64,000 nt of DNA from Ensifer adhaerens (GTDB taxonomy: Bacteria; Pseudomonadota; Alphaproteobacteria; Rhizobiales; Rhizobiaceae): contig OCMG01000004.1 of assembly GCA_900215285.1 (NCBI GenBank), positions 496,001 through 560,000 of the forward strand, read 5' to 3'. This document shows positions 10,125 through 19,423 of this stretch, one piece after another. Position 1 is the first letter of the stretch; every line of letters starts with the position of its first letter. Position numbers and translations under genes: made by a program. The notes beneath the pieces were generated by a model. The model searched no databases. It had not been told where the DNA came from and saw nothing but the letters and a program-made list of their open reading frames with translations.

Positions 10125-11656
10125 TCGGCGGCCTCCAGCTTCTGTTCCACACCGGCCATCAACAGGCCGAGTTCGCCTTCGGAGGCATCCGGATCGCGCT
10201 CGCCGGCAATGCGGCCGGCAAACATGACGATGATACGGTCTGCGAGCGAGCGGATTTCATCGAGCTCGACCGAGACGAGCAGGATCGCCTTGCCCTGATC
10301 GCGCATCTCGATAATGCGCTTGTGGATGAATTCGATGGCGCCCACATCGACGCCGCGCGTCGGCTGACCGATGATGAGAACCTCCGGATTTCGTTCCATC
10401 TCCCGCGCGAGCACGATCTTCTGCTGGTTGCCGCCGGAGAAATTGGCGGTCTTCAGGCGCGGGTTCGGCGGGCGGATGTCGTATTGCTCGATCTTGTCCA
10501 TGGCATCCTTGCGCATGGCCTCGACATCAAGAAGGAAGGATTGGCCGAATTTCCTGTCGCCGTGATAGCCGAGCATGGCATTTTCGGCTTCCTCGAATTT
10601 CAGCACGAGGCCGGTGTGATGGCGGTCTTCCGGAACATGGGCGAGACCGCGCCGGCGCATGTCTGCCGGATCGCCGGGTCCGGTCACGTCCACCGGCTGG
10701 CCACTGAGTGTCACCGTGCCACTCGTTGCCGAGCGCATGCCGGCGATGGCCTCCAGAAGCTCCGACTGGCCATTGCCGGCCACCCCGGCAATGCCGACGA
10801 TTTCGCCGGCGCGAACGTCGAAGGAAACGTTGTCGACCATGGTCACGCCGCGGCTGTCGCGGACGGTGAGATTGCGCACGGCGAGCTTGACCTCGCCGGG
10901 CCTGGCCTCGCCCTTTTCGACGCGGAGCAGAACATGGCGCCCGACCATGAGTTCGGCCAGTTCTTCGACACTGGTCTCGGAGGTCTTGCGGGTCGCCACC
11001 ATCTCGCCACGGCGCATGACGGAGACCTCATCGGTGATCGCCATGATCTCGCGCAGCTTGTGGGTGATCAGGATAACGGTCTTTCCCTGCTCCTTCAGCT
11101 GGGCGAGGATGCGGAAAAGATGATCGGCCTCGGCAGGCGTCAGCACACCCGTCGGCTCGTCCAGAATAAGGATATCGGCCTTGCGATAGATGGCCTTCAG
11201 GATTTCGACGCGCTGCTGCACGCCGACGGGAAGCTCCTCGATGATCGCATCGGGATCGACTTCCATCTCGTACTGCTCTTCCAAGCGCTTGAGTTCGGCG
11301 CGTGCCCGGGTGATGCCCTTGGTCAGGATCGCACTTTCCTCGGCGCCCAGCATGATGTTTTCCAGCACGGAGAAATTCTCGACCAGCATGAAATGCTGGT
11401 GGACCATGCCGATGCCGGCGGAAATCGCGGCCTTGGAATCCTTGATATTGGCCTTCTGGCCGGAGATGAAAATCTCGCCGCTGTCGGCCTGATAAAAGCC
11501 GTAGAGGATGGACATCAGCGTCGACTTGCCGGCGCCATTTTCGCCGATAATGCCGTGGATCGTCCCCTTGGCGACCTTGAGATTGATGTTCCTGTTGGCA
11601 TGGACCGCGCCGAAACGCTTGTCGATGCCCTTGAGTTCTATCGCGAAATCGCTCAT
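10121..11656 (-). CDS. Nucleoside ABC transporter ATP-binding protein (double NBD)
   Basis: A 511-residue protein with two ABC domains, as in RbsA/NupO-type carbohydrate and nucleoside importers. The first has Walker A GENGAGKST near residue 38, signature-like LPVGVQQRVEI and Walker B ILILDEPT. The second has a degenerate Walker A (GVAGNGQSE near 295), a good signature SGGNQQK and a modified Walker B (VLIIGQPTRG). One degenerate ATP site is normal in this family. The ATG at 11656 lacks a strong Shine-Dalgarno. The binding-protein gene lies 560 bp upstream with slyX on the other strand between them. Confidence 0.93.
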   Translation of the reverse strand: MSDFAIELKGIDKRFGAVHANRNINLKVAKGTIHGIIGENGAGKSTLMSILYGFYQADSGEIFISGQKANIKDSKAAISAGIGMVHQHFMLVENFSVLENIMLGAEESAILTKGITRARAELKRLEEQYEMEVDPDAIIEELPVGVQQRVEILKAIYRKADILILDEPTGVLTPAEADHLFRILAQLKEQGKTVILITHKLREIMAITDEVSVMRRGEMVATRKTSETSVEELAELMVGRHVLLRVEKGEARPGEVKLAVRNLTVRDSRGVTMVDNVSFDVRAGEIVGIAGVAGNGQSELLEAIAGMRSATSGTVTLSGQPVDVTGPGDPADMRRRGLAHVPEDRHHTGLVLKFEEAENAMLGYHGDRKFGQSFLLDVEAMRKDAMDKIEQYDIRPPNPRLKTANFSGGNQQKIVLAREMERNPEVLIIGQPTRGVDVGAIEFIHKRIIEMRDQGKAILLVSVELDEIRSLADRIIVMFAGRIAGERDPDASEGELGLLMAGVEQKLEAAE

Positions 11657-11697
11657 GTCAAACCGTTTTCAGATGATGACCGGCCGCAGTGCCATTG

Positions 11698-11713
11698 CCG
11701 TCAACGTTGACGG
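11698..11713. promoter_or_regulatory. LacI-type palindromic operator candidate before the nucleoside ABC operon
   Basis: CCGTCAACGTTGACGG is a perfect 16-bp palindrome with the AACGTT centre typical of LacI-family operators. Outer TTGCC and GGGCAA extend the symmetry with one bulged base. It lies 42 bp upstream of the ATPase start, between it and slyX. No LacI gene is in the window, so the regulator is unknown. Confidence 0.5.
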
Positions 11714-11872
11714 GCAATTCACCGCTTGTAAAGCCCGGCCGAAATTCCGGGCTCTTTCAAGCGCGTCGCGATCTTCGAGATTCGCTGCCACGCTTTAAGC
11801 CATTGTTTTTCGCATGTCGTTATCGCAAAACCGTTGTGCACTTTGCGCGACATGCTCGGGAGTACGACCAAG

Positions 11873-12085
11873 ATGAGCCAGACAGAAGAAGACCGCATCG
11901 CCCGGCTGGAAGAACATGCGGCGCATCACGCAAGAACGATCGAGGATCTTTCGGGTGAAGTCGCCCGGCAGTGGAAGCTCATTGATGCCATGCAGATCAA
12001 GCTCGACCGCCTGACCGAGCGCTTTCTGGCGCTGGAGGAGGCTTCCGTCGAGGCCCACCCCGTCAGCCGCCCGCCGCATTTCTAA
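11873..12085 (+). CDS. slyX: SlyX family protein
   Basis: A 70-residue, highly charged coiled-coil protein with the SlyX pattern: two heptad-rich helices (EEDRIARLEEHAAHHART, then LDRLTERFLALEE) and a Pro/His C-terminus ending SRPPHF. Function is unknown in the family. I chose the ATG at 11873 (GGGAG ten bases upstream) over an earlier in-frame ATG because family members begin close to this point. It lies on the strand opposite to, and between, the nucleoside-binding protein and ATPase genes. Confidence 0.85.
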   Translation: MSQTEEDRIARLEEHAAHHARTIEDLSGEVARQWKLIDAMQIKLDRLTERFLALEEASVEAHPVSRPPHF

Positions 12086-12165
12086 GGCGCGGTTCCGACT
12101 GCACTTCGCTTGCCAATCACAGGCTTGCTGCCCGCATTCCCCTGCCGTCTTGCTTTTCTTATCCG

Positions 12166-12206
12166 GCAAAAAAGGCCGCTCCCGGGTGAACCGGGAACGG
12201 CCTTCA
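12166..12206 (-). terminator. Rho-independent terminator of the BMP-family gene
   Basis: Arms AAGGCCG/CGGCCTT continue into TCCCGG/CCGGGA around a short loop, with a six-base T-run on the minus strand (A's at 12168-12173). It starts 16 bp after the stop of the binding-protein gene. It would uncouple the abundant binding protein from the membrane components downstream. Confidence 0.85.
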
Positions 12207-12219
12207 TCTCATCAACCGA

Positions 12220-13212
12220 TCAATAGGGGCACTTTTCGTCCGACATGTAGTCGTGGACCTGCACCTTGCCGGAAACGATGTCTTCGCGCGCCTTGTCGAC
12301 GGCGGCCTGCATTTCCGGAGTGACCAGCTTCTTGTTGTTGTCGTCCATGGCGACATCAACGCCCTTTTCCTTCAGGCCAAGGACTTCGACGCCCGGCTTG
12401 AACTCGCCCTTCTTGCCATCCATGAAGGCGTTGTAGACGGCAACGTCCACGCGCTTCATCATCGAGGTCAGCACCTTGCCCGGCTGCAGGCCGTTCTGGT
12501 TCGAGTCCACGCCGATGCCGAGCTTGCCGGCGTCTGCCGCGGCCTGGAGAACGCCAACGCCCGTACCGCCGGCGGCGTGGTAGACAACGTCCGCGCCCTG
12601 CGAGATCTGCGACTTGGTGATTTCCCCACCCTTGACCGGGTCGTTCCATGCGGACGGATCGGAGCCCGTATAGGCCTGCAGAACCTTATCGTCCGGCTTG
12701 ACCGATTTCACGCCGCCGACATAGCCGCAGGCGAAACGGTGGATGAGCGGAATATCCATGCCGCCGACGAAGCCGACCGTGCCGGACTTGGCAGCCATGG
12801 CAGCCATGACGCCTGCGAGATAGGAGCCTTCCTGTTCCTTGAACACGATGGATTCGACGTTCGGGGCCTTCACGACGGTGTCGATCACGACGAAATGCGT
12901 CTTCGGGAATTCGGCGGCAACCTTGGTGATGGCTTCCGTCCAGCTGAAGCCGGCGGTCACGATCGGGTTATCGCCATCCTTGGCGAACTTGCGCAGAGCC
13001 TGCTCGCGCTGGGCGTCGTTCGAGATTTCGAACTCGCGGAACTTGATCCCGGTTTCCTTGGTGAACTTCTCAGCGCCGTGGAAGGCCGCTTCGTTGAACG
13101 ACTTGTCGAACTTGCCGCCAAGGTCGTAGATGATGGCCGGCTTGGCGTCTGCGGCCAGAACCGGGGCCGCCATGGCAGCCGTGGCCAGAAGACTGAGAAC
13201 AAATTTCTTCAT
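12220..13212 (-). CDS. BMP-family nucleoside-binding lipoprotein/periplasmic protein
   Basis: A 330-residue substrate-binding protein of the Bmp/PnrA (Med) family. It has a clear Sec signal peptide (MKKFVLSLLATAAMAAPVLA), with no lipobox Cys visible, and family blocks YDLGGKFDKSFNE, GMDIPLIHRFACGY and HAAGGTGVGVLQAA. It captures nucleosides in the periplasm for the ABC permeases encoded downstream on the same strand. Its own terminator follows at once, and the ATPase gene begins 560 bp further on. Confidence 0.93.
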   Translation of the reverse strand: MKKFVLSLLATAAMAAPVLAADAKPAIIYDLGGKFDKSFNEAAFHGAEKFTKETGIKFREFEISNDAQREQALRKFAKDGDNPIVTAGFSWTEAITKVAAEFPKTHFVVIDTVVKAPNVESIVFKEQEGSYLAGVMAAMAAKSGTVGFVGGMDIPLIHRFACGYVGGVKSVKPDDKVLQAYTGSDPSAWNDPVKGGEITKSQISQGADVVYHAAGGTGVGVLQAAADAGKLGIGVDSNQNGLQPGKVLTSMMKRVDVAVYNAFMDGKKGEFKPGVEVLGLKEKGVDVAMDDNNKKLVTPEMQAAVDKAREDIVSGKVQVHDYMSDEKCPY

Positions 13213-13363
13213 TGTTGAAAGCCCTGTTTTCTAATGTTTTCGGGTCTTTCCGCTGCCCTTCCACTTCAAGGCCGCGGAACGCTGGCCTCCCCTCAGAAGG
13301 ACCATGCTCGCGGCATCCTTGCACGCCGAAAAAGAAAATTCATCAAAAATTTCTCAACCGGTC

Positions 13364-13414
13364 AAAAAAATTGGGCAACAACCGAGGTCTTCGAGATCCG
13401 CGGCCATTGCCCAA
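13364..13414 (-). terminator. Probable terminator of msrA
   Basis: TTGGGCAA (13371-13378) and TTGCCCAA (13407-13414) enclose a second internal stem (GGTCT-TCG-AGATC). On the minus strand the structure ends in a seven-base T-run. It lies about 70 bp after the msrA stop and also upstream of the BMP gene, whose promoter must lie between the two. Confidence 0.6.
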
Positions 13415-13486
13415 ATTTATCAAGGAAAACCGGCCCGGAAGCAGGCTTTCAACAGCTGTGGAGCAGTCTAGCCGCTCCCCGGAATT

Positions 13487-14137
13487 TCAATCGATGGCGC
13501 AGGTTACGCCGGTTCCGCGCAGGCCGCAATAACCGCCCGGATTCTTCGCCAGATATTGCTGGTGATAATCCTCGGCCAGATAAAGCGGGCCGGCCGGAGC
13601 GATTTCCGTTGTGATCTCGTTGCGCACGCCGCTCTGCCCGAGCGCCTTCTGAAAGGCGTCACGGGCAGCGAAGGCCGCCTTCAGATCGGTGTCGTCATAG
13701 GTATAGATCGCCGACCTGTAGGTGGTGCCGACATCGTTGCCCTGGCGCATGCCCTGTGTCGGATCATGCGCCTCGAAGAACGACTTCAGCAGCGCGTTGA
13801 GGCTGACGACCTTGGGGTCGTAGACCACCAGCACGACTTCGGCATGGCCGGTCAGGCCCGTCACCGTTTCCTGATAGGTCGGGTTGGGCGTGAACCCGCC
13901 GGCATAACCGGCCGCCGTCACCCATACGCCGGGAATCTTCCAGAAATGACGTTCCGCGCCCCAGAAGCAGCCCATGCCGAATAGGATGTGCTTCATCCCG
14001 TCCGGATAGGGTCCGGCCAGCGGGCGGCCGTTCACGAAATGCAGTTCTGAGGTCGGGATCGGCTCCGGGCGGCCGGGCAGCGCGCGCGTCGGGTCGGGCA
14101 TGACAGTTTTCTTATTCATCAGATCGGTCAGAAACAT
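13487..14137 (-). CDS. msrA: Peptide-methionine (S)-S-oxide reductase
   Basis: A 216-residue MsrA that repairs methionine-S-sulfoxide in proteins. The catalytic motif is GCFWGAE with C57, and resolving cysteines C204 and C213 are near the C-terminus ([12 protein letters not shown]). The start is set by AGGAG six bases before the ATG at 14137; the alternative ATG two codons earlier directly abuts the Shine-Dalgarno. The upstream open frame is noncoding. It is monocistronic. Confidence 0.95.
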   Translation of the reverse strand: MFLTDLMNKKTVMPDPTRALPGRPEPIPTSELHFVNGRPLAGPYPDGMKHILFGMGCFWGAERHFWKIPGVWVTAAGYAGGFTPNPTYQETVTGLTGHAEVVLVVYDPKVVSLNALLKSFFEAHDPTQGMRQGNDVGTTYRSAIYTYDDTDLKAAFAARDAFQKALGQSGVRNEITTEIAPAGPLYLAEDYHQQYLAKNPGGYCGLRGTGVTCAID

Positions 14138-14234
14138 GATCATCTCCTTTGCACGAGGAACGGGGTATGTCTTCCGGCACCATTGCGGCACGGGAAGACG
14201 GCCTGCAGGAGGTTCGAACAGAGCCTTCTGCGTC

Positions 14235-14552
14235 TCAGGCCGAAAAGCGGCCGGCGGGCTTCTTGCGCTTGTAGCCAAGAATCCAGAAGATCAGCGCCAA
14301 TCCCAGGAACAGCGCAAAGGCGGGCTGATTGAACAGGCGCAGGATCATGCCCTGCAGCTCCATTCCATCCGGCAGACCGCCGACATAGACTTCCGCCTTT
14401 TCCAACGCCTTGGGCGCGACGAATTCCACCACGGTCAGACCGGGCGTCATGACCGGCGCATCCGCGGCGAAGGACTGGATCGTATCGGCCGTGCCGGCCA
14501 CGACGGCGGCGGCCAGAAAGAACACGCTGAACAAGCGCAGCAGGAAGCGCAT
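14235..14552 (-). CDS. Small two-TM membrane protein, unknown function
   Basis: A 105-residue product with a hydrophobic N-terminal segment (about residues 3-22, possibly a signal anchor), a polar middle and a second strong membrane helix (about 80-97) followed by a basic tail ([12 protein letters not shown]). The start at 14552 has GAGAG seven to eight bases upstream. I do not recognise a family with confidence. Orientation would be N-in, C-in if both helices span. It stands alone between msrA and tRNA-Ser. Confidence 0.65.
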   Translation of the reverse strand: MRFLLRLFSVFFLAAAVVAGTADTIQSFAADAPVMTPGLTVVEFVAPKALEKAEVYVGGLPDGMELQGMILRLFNQPAFALFLGLALIFWILGYKRKKPAGRFSA

Positions 14553-14901
14553 GACTTCTCTCTCATCCACAATGGCAGTTGACGGTCCATCCCGACCGAG
14601 CCATGCGCAAGCCGGTTGAACCTCCTGCCGGCCACGCGCTCAAGTCGGCCCACCTTATCGACTTGTCCCTTAAATAGAAAGCCGGGACGGCAAGGACAAT
14701 GGCGGCCTTATCACGTCTTCGTCATCATGCCGTCACAAGCTGCACCTTTTTCGCAAGAAAGCAGTTGATCCTTTCAAATCTATCGGTATATATCCGCCCG
14801 GCCTGCCGACGACACGCGATGTCGACGGCGCAAAGACCAAGGGAATTTCCGCCAGGCAATCTCCCAGCACCCGCCGACGAAACCGCGGCGGAACAAGGCA
14901 A
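14553..14901 (+). promoter_or_regulatory. Intergenic region with candidate tRNA-Ser promoter
   Basis: No convincing ORF is seen in these 349 bases. A promoter-like pair TTGATC (14765-14770) and TATATA (14787-14792), 16 bp apart, lies about 110 bp before the tRNA and is the most likely start of its transcript. Confidence 0.45.
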
Positions 14902-14991
14902 GGACAGGTGGCCGAGTGGTTTAAGGCGCACGCCTGGAACGCGTGTGTACGTGAAAGCGTACCGAGGGTTCGAATCCCTCTCTGTCCGCCA
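14902..14991 (+). tRNA. tRNA-Ser (anticodon GGA)
   Basis: A 90-nt class II tRNA. The acceptor stem GGACAGG pairs with TCTGTCC with one G-T pair, and the D-arm has GGCCGAGTGGTT. The anticodon loop is CTGGAAC (GGA, reading UCC/UCU), with a long variable arm (TACGTGAAAGCGTA) and T-arm GAGGGTTCGAATCCCTC. The 3' CCA is encoded. A T-run follows directly. Confidence 0.97.
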
Positions 14992-15102
14992 TTTTTCTCA
15001 CACTGCGAATCGTCCTGCATGGCTTTCACGTGATGGGAAATTGCGTCCTGTGGCTGAGCGCTCGCCGTCTTCGGGCGACCATCATTGTTGCCCAAACACG
15101 AA

Positions 15103-15122
15103 ATCCCCGCCTTGGCGGGGAT
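15103..15122. repeat. Perfect GC hairpin between tRNA-Ser and the SsuB-like gene
   Basis: ATCCCCGCC and GGCGGGGAT form 9-bp arms around TT. It lies about 40 bp beyond the stop of the minus-strand ATPase gene and could stop or protect that transcript, although no T-run follows. Confidence 0.5.
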
Positions 15123-15160
15123 GCAGGTTCGCGGTCGGCTGCGCTGGCGGATAAAGCTCT

Positions 15161-15934
15161 TCAATGCAGCCCGAATTCCCTCAGCAATTCCTCCCGCAGC
15201 TTCACAAAGCCGCTCTGGCTGCGATTTCTCGGTCGCGTCAGATCGACCTCGATTTCGCGGACGCCTCCGCCCTCTGCCTTCGGCAGCACCAGCACGCGGT
15301 CGGCCAGGTAGATGGCTTCCTCCAGGTCATGTGTCACGATGATCATGGTGACCCTTTCCTCCCGCCAGATGCGCGAAAGCTCTTCCTGCATGGTGAGCTT
15401 CGTCATGGCGTCAAGGGCGCCCAGCGGTTCGTCAAGCAGGAGGATTTCCGGCTGGATGGCGAGCGCGCGGGCAATGCCGATGCGCTGCGCCATGCCACCG
15501 GAGAGCTGTGAGGGATAGGCGTCCGCGAACTCGCTCAGCCCGACGAGATGGACATAGCGGCGGGCGCGCCTGCGGGCCTCGGCTCCGGAGAGCCCACGCA
15601 CTTCCAGCGGAAAGGCAACGTTTTCGATCACGGTGCGCCATGGCAGCAGGCGGGGTTCCTGGAAGATGACTGCACGTTCGGTTCCCACTCCGCGCACAGG
15701 CAGGCCGTCGATCAGCACGCGGCCTTCATCGGCCTCCTCCAGGCCCGCCAGAACGCGCAGCAGCGTCGTCTTTCCCGAGCCGCTGGCACCCACTATCGCA
15801 AGGCATTCGCCGCTGCGAATGTGCAGGTTGATCCCGCTGAGCACATTCAGCGGGCGGCCGTTGATGTGAAAGGTCTTGGACAGGTCGCGAATGGTGACCT
15901 CGCCCCGCGTGGCTTCCGTGGATGTCGTCGTCAT
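15161..15934 (-). CDS. ABC transporter ATP-binding protein (SsuB/TauB type)
   Basis: A 257-residue single ABC domain: Walker [10 protein letters not shown] near residue 46, Q-loop [11 protein letters not shown], signature LSGGMAQR, Walker [13 protein letters not shown] and switch His in VTHDLEEA. The LLPW Q-loop is typical of the nitrate/sulfonate/taurine subfamily. The ATG at 15934 has GAGG seven bases upstream; the open frame before it is the intergenic region. It is the last gene of the operon FMN reductase, LLM monooxygenase, permease, binding protein, ATPase. Substrate is inferred to be an organosulfur compound. Confidence 0.9.
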   Translation of the reverse strand: MTTTSTEATRGEVTIRDLSKTFHINGRPLNVLSGINLHIRSGECLAIVGASGSGKTTLLRVLAGLEEADEGRVLIDGLPVRGVGTERAVIFQEPRLLPWRTVIENVAFPLEVRGLSGAEARRRARRYVHLVGLSEFADAYPSQLSGGMAQRIGIARALAIQPEILLLDEPLGALDAMTKLTMQEELSRIWREERVTMIIVTHDLEEAIYLADRVLVLPKAEGGGVREIEVDLTRPRNRSQSGFVKLREELLREFGLH

Positions 15935-16001
15935 GGTCAAACCTCGTCGATTGAAGGTGCGGCCGGCGCAAGTTTCACCTCCGGCCGCGGCTCGTAAATC
16001 A

Positions 16002-17009
16002 TCAGTTGCTGGCAAAACGTTCCGGCGTGTAGAGGACGTTCTCGGTCCTGATCTGGTCCTTCTTGATCTGCCCTTCGCGGACGAGAATATCGATCCAGAA
16101 CTGCAGGTCACGGTCGGTCGCTTTGGCGCCGGGGCGCAGTCCGTATCCGGTGAAATACTGGGCGATGTCGCCGTTTCCGCCGCGTGCGGTCAACACCCTG
16201 GCCATGATCTTCCTGGTCTCTTCCGGATGGGTACGGGCATAGTCGAGCGCGCGCTGCGACTGTTCCACGAAGATGCGCGCGGCCTGGGGATGGGCCTTGA
16301 TCCAGTCGCGACGGAGAACCACGAAGCCACCGGCGATTTCGCCAAGCACATCCGTGTCGCCGAAGATCTTCTGCAGGCCGCCGTTCTTCAGGGCCGCACC
16401 CTCGAAGGTCTTCTGCCAGTAGCCGAAGGCGGTGACGTCGACCTGCCTGGAGCGCAGGACCTGCTCCAGTTGCGGGCCAGGGACGACGACGAGCCTGGCG
16501 GCATTTTCCGGCAGGCCGACGGAATGCAGCGCCTCACGCACCGTGTAATCGAGATGCGCGCCGAGCGTGTTGACGGCAATCGTCTTGCCGGCAAGGTCCC
16601 GGATCGACTTGATGGGGCTGCCTTCCAGCGCATAGAAGACGCTTTCGGTTTGCTGGTTGATCCCGTTCGAGGGATAGGCCGCGACGAAGTCGTTGCCACC
16701 CGCAATCGAGTTGAGCACGGCGGAGGTTGCCGCACTGCCGAGTTCGACATTGCCGGAGGCGAGCGCAAACAGCGAGGCGGGGCCACCCTGTGCGTAGCCG
16801 ACATTTTCTATCCTGATGCCAGTGCCATCGAAATAGCCGAGCGCGTCGGCGAGTTCATGGCCGGAAAGTCCCCCCTGATCGGCGAGGTAGCGGATTTTCA
16901 CCACCTCCGGTCCGGCAGCGAAGGCAAAGCCCGCCGGCGTTGAAAGGAAAAGGCTGGCGGACAGGGCGGCGAAGGCATTGAAGCCCCGGCGGTTGATGAT
17001 GGTGGTCAT
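16002..17009 (-). CDS. ABC transporter substrate-binding protein (SsuA/NMT1 type)
   Basis: A 335-residue periplasmic protein. The N-terminus carries NRRGFNAFAALSASLFLSTPA, a twin-arginine-like signal followed by a hydrophobic core and an AFA-type cleavage region. The mature part has SsuA/NitT-TauT features (IRYLADQGGLSGHELADALGYF, GGNDFVAAYP, AVNTLGAHLDYTVREAL). AGGAGAG stands before the ATG at 17009. It would bind a sulfonate or related organosulfur compound for the adjacent permease. Confidence 0.88.
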   Translation of the reverse strand: MTTIINRRGFNAFAALSASLFLSTPAGFAFAAGPEVVKIRYLADQGGLSGHELADALGYFDGTGIRIENVGYAQGGPASLFALASGNVELGSAATSAVLNSIAGGNDFVAAYPSNGINQQTESVFYALEGSPIKSIRDLAGKTIAVNTLGAHLDYTVREALHSVGLPENAARLVVVPGPQLEQVLRSRQVDVTAFGYWQKTFEGAALKNGGLQKIFGDTDVLGEIAGGFVVLRRDWIKAHPQAARIFVEQSQRALDYARTHPEETRKIMARVLTARGGNGDIAQYFTGYGLRPGAKATDRDLQFWIDILVREGQIKKDQIRTENVLYTPERFASN

Positions 17010-17049
17010 GGTTTTCTCTCCTGGATCGATGGGGTGTCGTCGGATGTGC

Positions 17050-17955
17050 TCAGGGCCGGGCAGGAACCCATCGGCACAGACGCTTCTGAAGGATTTCGAG
17101 GATCGCATTCACGACGAGGCCAAGCGCTGCAAGTAACAGGATGGCGCCGAACATCAGCGGGATCTGGAAATTGTATTGCGCGTTCATCACCTCGAAGCCG
17201 AGGCCGCTATTGGCGCCGATCATCTCCGCAGCGATCAGCAGCAGGAGCGCAGTCGTGGCACTGAGCCTCAGCCCGACAAAGATCTGCGGCAGCGCGCCCG
17301 GCAGCACGATGCTCCTGAAGATCTGGTGCCGGCGGGCACCGTAGACGCGGGCCATCTCGATGAGTTTGGGATCGGCCTGCTTCACCCCGCCGACGGTGGC
17401 GAGCAGGATGGGAAACAGCGTCGCCCAGAAGATGACGAAGACCTTGGAGGTTTCGCCGAGCCCAAGCAGCAGGATGAAGACCGGATAGAGCGCCAGCGCC
17501 GAAGTCTGGCGCAGCAGCTGCAGGATCGGATCGAGCGCGCGTTCGACGATACGGATCTCGCCCATGAAGAGGCCGAGCGGAATGCCGACGGCGACGGCGA
17601 CGCCAAAGGCCAAGCCCGCGCGCTGCAGACTGATGGCGACGTCGCGCCAGAGCGGACCGGACTCGAAGCCACTCGCCAATGCCTCGAAGATGCGGTCGAG
17701 CGGCGGAATGACCGCCGGGTTGATCCACCCCGCCGAGGCCGAGACCTGCCATAAGATGGCGAGGACGATGATGGAGCCATAGCGCAGAAATGCGCCCTGG
17801 ACACCGGCCCGGACAAGCCGGCCTAGCGCGCCCGTGGAGAAGGCGGGACCGGCCTGTCCGGCGTACAGACCGCGCGCGGCCAGCGCGCGGGATCTCTGAC
17901 GGATCGCCTGGGAACGGGATTTCAGTGGGTGTATCGGTTCGATGTCGAGCGCCAT
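17050..17955 (-). CDS. ABC transporter permease (SsuC/TauC type)
   Basis: A 301-residue inner-membrane permease of the BPD_transp_1 class with about six helices. The EAA-like coupling loop includes EMARVYGARRHQIFRSIVLPGALPQI near residue 215. AGAGGA precedes the ATG at 17955 by seven bases. It lies between the LLM gene (30-bp gap) and the binding protein. The subfamily transports sulfonates, nitrate or pyrimidine precursors; the LLM/FMN reductase partners favour organosulfur. Confidence 0.9.
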   Translation of the reverse strand: MALDIEPIHPLKSRSQAIRQRSRALAARGLYAGQAGPAFSTGALGRLVRAGVQGAFLRYGSIIVLAILWQVSASAGWINPAVIPPLDRIFEALASGFESGPLWRDVAISLQRAGLAFGVAVAVGIPLGLFMGEIRIVERALDPILQLLRQTSALALYPVFILLLGLGETSKVFVIFWATLFPILLATVGGVKQADPKLIEMARVYGARRHQIFRSIVLPGALPQIFVGLRLSATTALLLLIAAEMIGANSGLGFEVMNAQYNFQIPLMFGAILLLAALGLVVNAILEILQKRLCRWVPARP

Positions 17956-17985
17956 GCGCGTGTCCTCTGATCGATGTCTGTCCGG

Positions 17986-19338
17986 TTATTCGGCGGCCTG
18001 CGCCACGCCTTCGGGGCGCGTCCAGCGGTTCTGCGGGAAGGGTAAGCCAAGGTTTTCGCGCAGCGTCCGACCTTCGTATTCCGTGCGGAACAGACCACGG
18101 CGCTGGAGCTCTGGAACGACCAGATCGACGAAATCGTTGAGGCCGGTCGGCAGCCACGGCGGCAGGATGTTGAAGCCATCGGCGGCCTCGTTCTCGAACC
18201 ACTCCTGCAGCGTATCGGCAATCGTGACCGGCGTGCCGACGATGGTGAAATGACCGCGCGCGGAAGCGACCCACTGATAGAGCTGGCGGATGGTGAAGTT
18301 GTTTTCGTCGGCGATCTGGCGGATGAGCGCCTGGCGGCTCTTCATGCCTTCCGTCGGCGGGGCCGGCGGCAGCGGGCCGTCGAGATCGGCGCCCGTCAGG
18401 TCGAGTTCGCCGCCGGTGAGACCCTTGATCAGGGCCAGACCGTCGTCTTCGAGAATGAGGCTGGTCAGACGCTCGTATTTCTCCTTCGCTTCGTCCAGCG
18501 TGCGGCCGATAAAGGGGGAAACACCGGGCATGACAAGCAGATGATCCGGATTGCGGCCGAGACCACGGGCGCGCGCCTTGATGTCGCGATAGAATTCCTG
18601 CGCCGTCTCGATGTGCTGATGGGCCGTGAAGATGACTTCCGCCGTCTGCGCCGCAAGCCCGCGACCGTCCTCGGACTGGCCGGCCTGCACGACGACCGGA
18701 TGACCCTGGGGCGAGCGCGAGACGTTGAGAGGTCCGCGCACCTTGAAATGCTCGCCGCGATGGTTCGTGTAATGCACCTTGTTGGGATCGAAGAAGCGGC
18801 CGGTCTCGCGGTCGCGGATGAAGGCGTCGTCCTCGAAGCTGTCCCACAGCTTCTTCACCACCTCGACGAATTCGCCGGCGCGCTTGTAGCGCAAGGCATG
18901 CGGATGCTGACGATCGAGGTTGAAGTTCTGCGCGGCGGATTCGGTTGCCGTTGTCACCACGTTCCAGCCGGCCCGCCCCCCCGAGATGAGGTCGAGCGAG
19001 GCAAACTTGCGGGCGAGGTTATACGGCTCCTCATAGGTCGTGGAGGCCGTGGCGATGAAACCGAGATGCGTCGTCAGTGGCGCGAGGGCCGAGAAGAGCG
19101 TGACAGGTTCGAAGCCCGCGACCCTCGCATTGCCGCCTTCCATGCCGCCGCCGAAGGCAATGGCCAGACCATCGGCAAGGAAATAGGCATCGAAGAGACC
19201 GCGTTCGGCGGTCAGGGCCAGCTGCTTGTGGAACTCGAAGCTTGTCGCGCCGTCGACCGGCTGGTCGGGGTGACGCCAGGCGGCAATGTGCTGGCCGCCG
19301 CCAGGCAGGAAGGCGCCCAATCTGATCTTGCGTGTCAT
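17986..19338 (-). CDS. LLM-class FMN-dependent monooxygenase (NtaA/SnaA/DszA group)
   Basis: A 450-residue flavin-dependent monooxygenase of the NtaA/SnaA/DszA/SoxA group, which uses FMNH2 from a separate reductase. Family blocks are GGGQHIAAWRHP near the start, LFDAYFLADG, WNVVTTATESAAQNF and VVVQAGQSEDGRGLAAQTAEVIF. Known members open C-S or C-N bonds (dibenzothiophene sulfone, nitrilotriacetate), so an organosulfur or amine substrate is plausible. AAGGAG precedes the ATG at 19338. The FMN reductase gene lies directly upstream and the SsuABC-like genes directly downstream. Confidence 0.92.
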   Translation of the reverse strand: MTRKIRLGAFLPGGGQHIAAWRHPDQPVDGATSFEFHKQLALTAERGLFDAYFLADGLAIAFGGGMEGGNARVAGFEPVTLFSALAPLTTHLGFIATASTTYEEPYNLARKFASLDLISGGRAGWNVVTTATESAAQNFNLDRQHPHALRYKRAGEFVEVVKKLWDSFEDDAFIRDRETGRFFDPNKVHYTNHRGEHFKVRGPLNVSRSPQGHPVVVQAGQSEDGRGLAAQTAEVIFTAHQHIETAQEFYRDIKARARGLGRNPDHLLVMPGVSPFIGRTLDEAKEKYERLTSLILEDDGLALIKGLTGGELDLTGADLDGPLPPAPPTEGMKSRQALIRQIADENNFTIRQLYQWVASARGHFTIVGTPVTIADTLQEWFENEAADGFNILPPWLPTGLNDFVDLVVPELQRRGLFRTEYEGRTLRENLGLPFPQNRWTRPEGVAQAAE

Positions 19339-19423
19339 GACATATATCTCCTTGATGTCGAGAAGTCGGAAGGCTTCGCCTCCTGGCGCAGCTGCCACTT
19401 CGTTGCGGGGTTGATGTGAAGGC

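Noticed and set aside
11737-11763. GCCCGG/CCGGGC hairpin between the ATPase gene and slyX as a terminator
   Set aside because: It lies between two divergent starts, so there is no transcript for it to end, apart from possible readthrough antisense to slyX.
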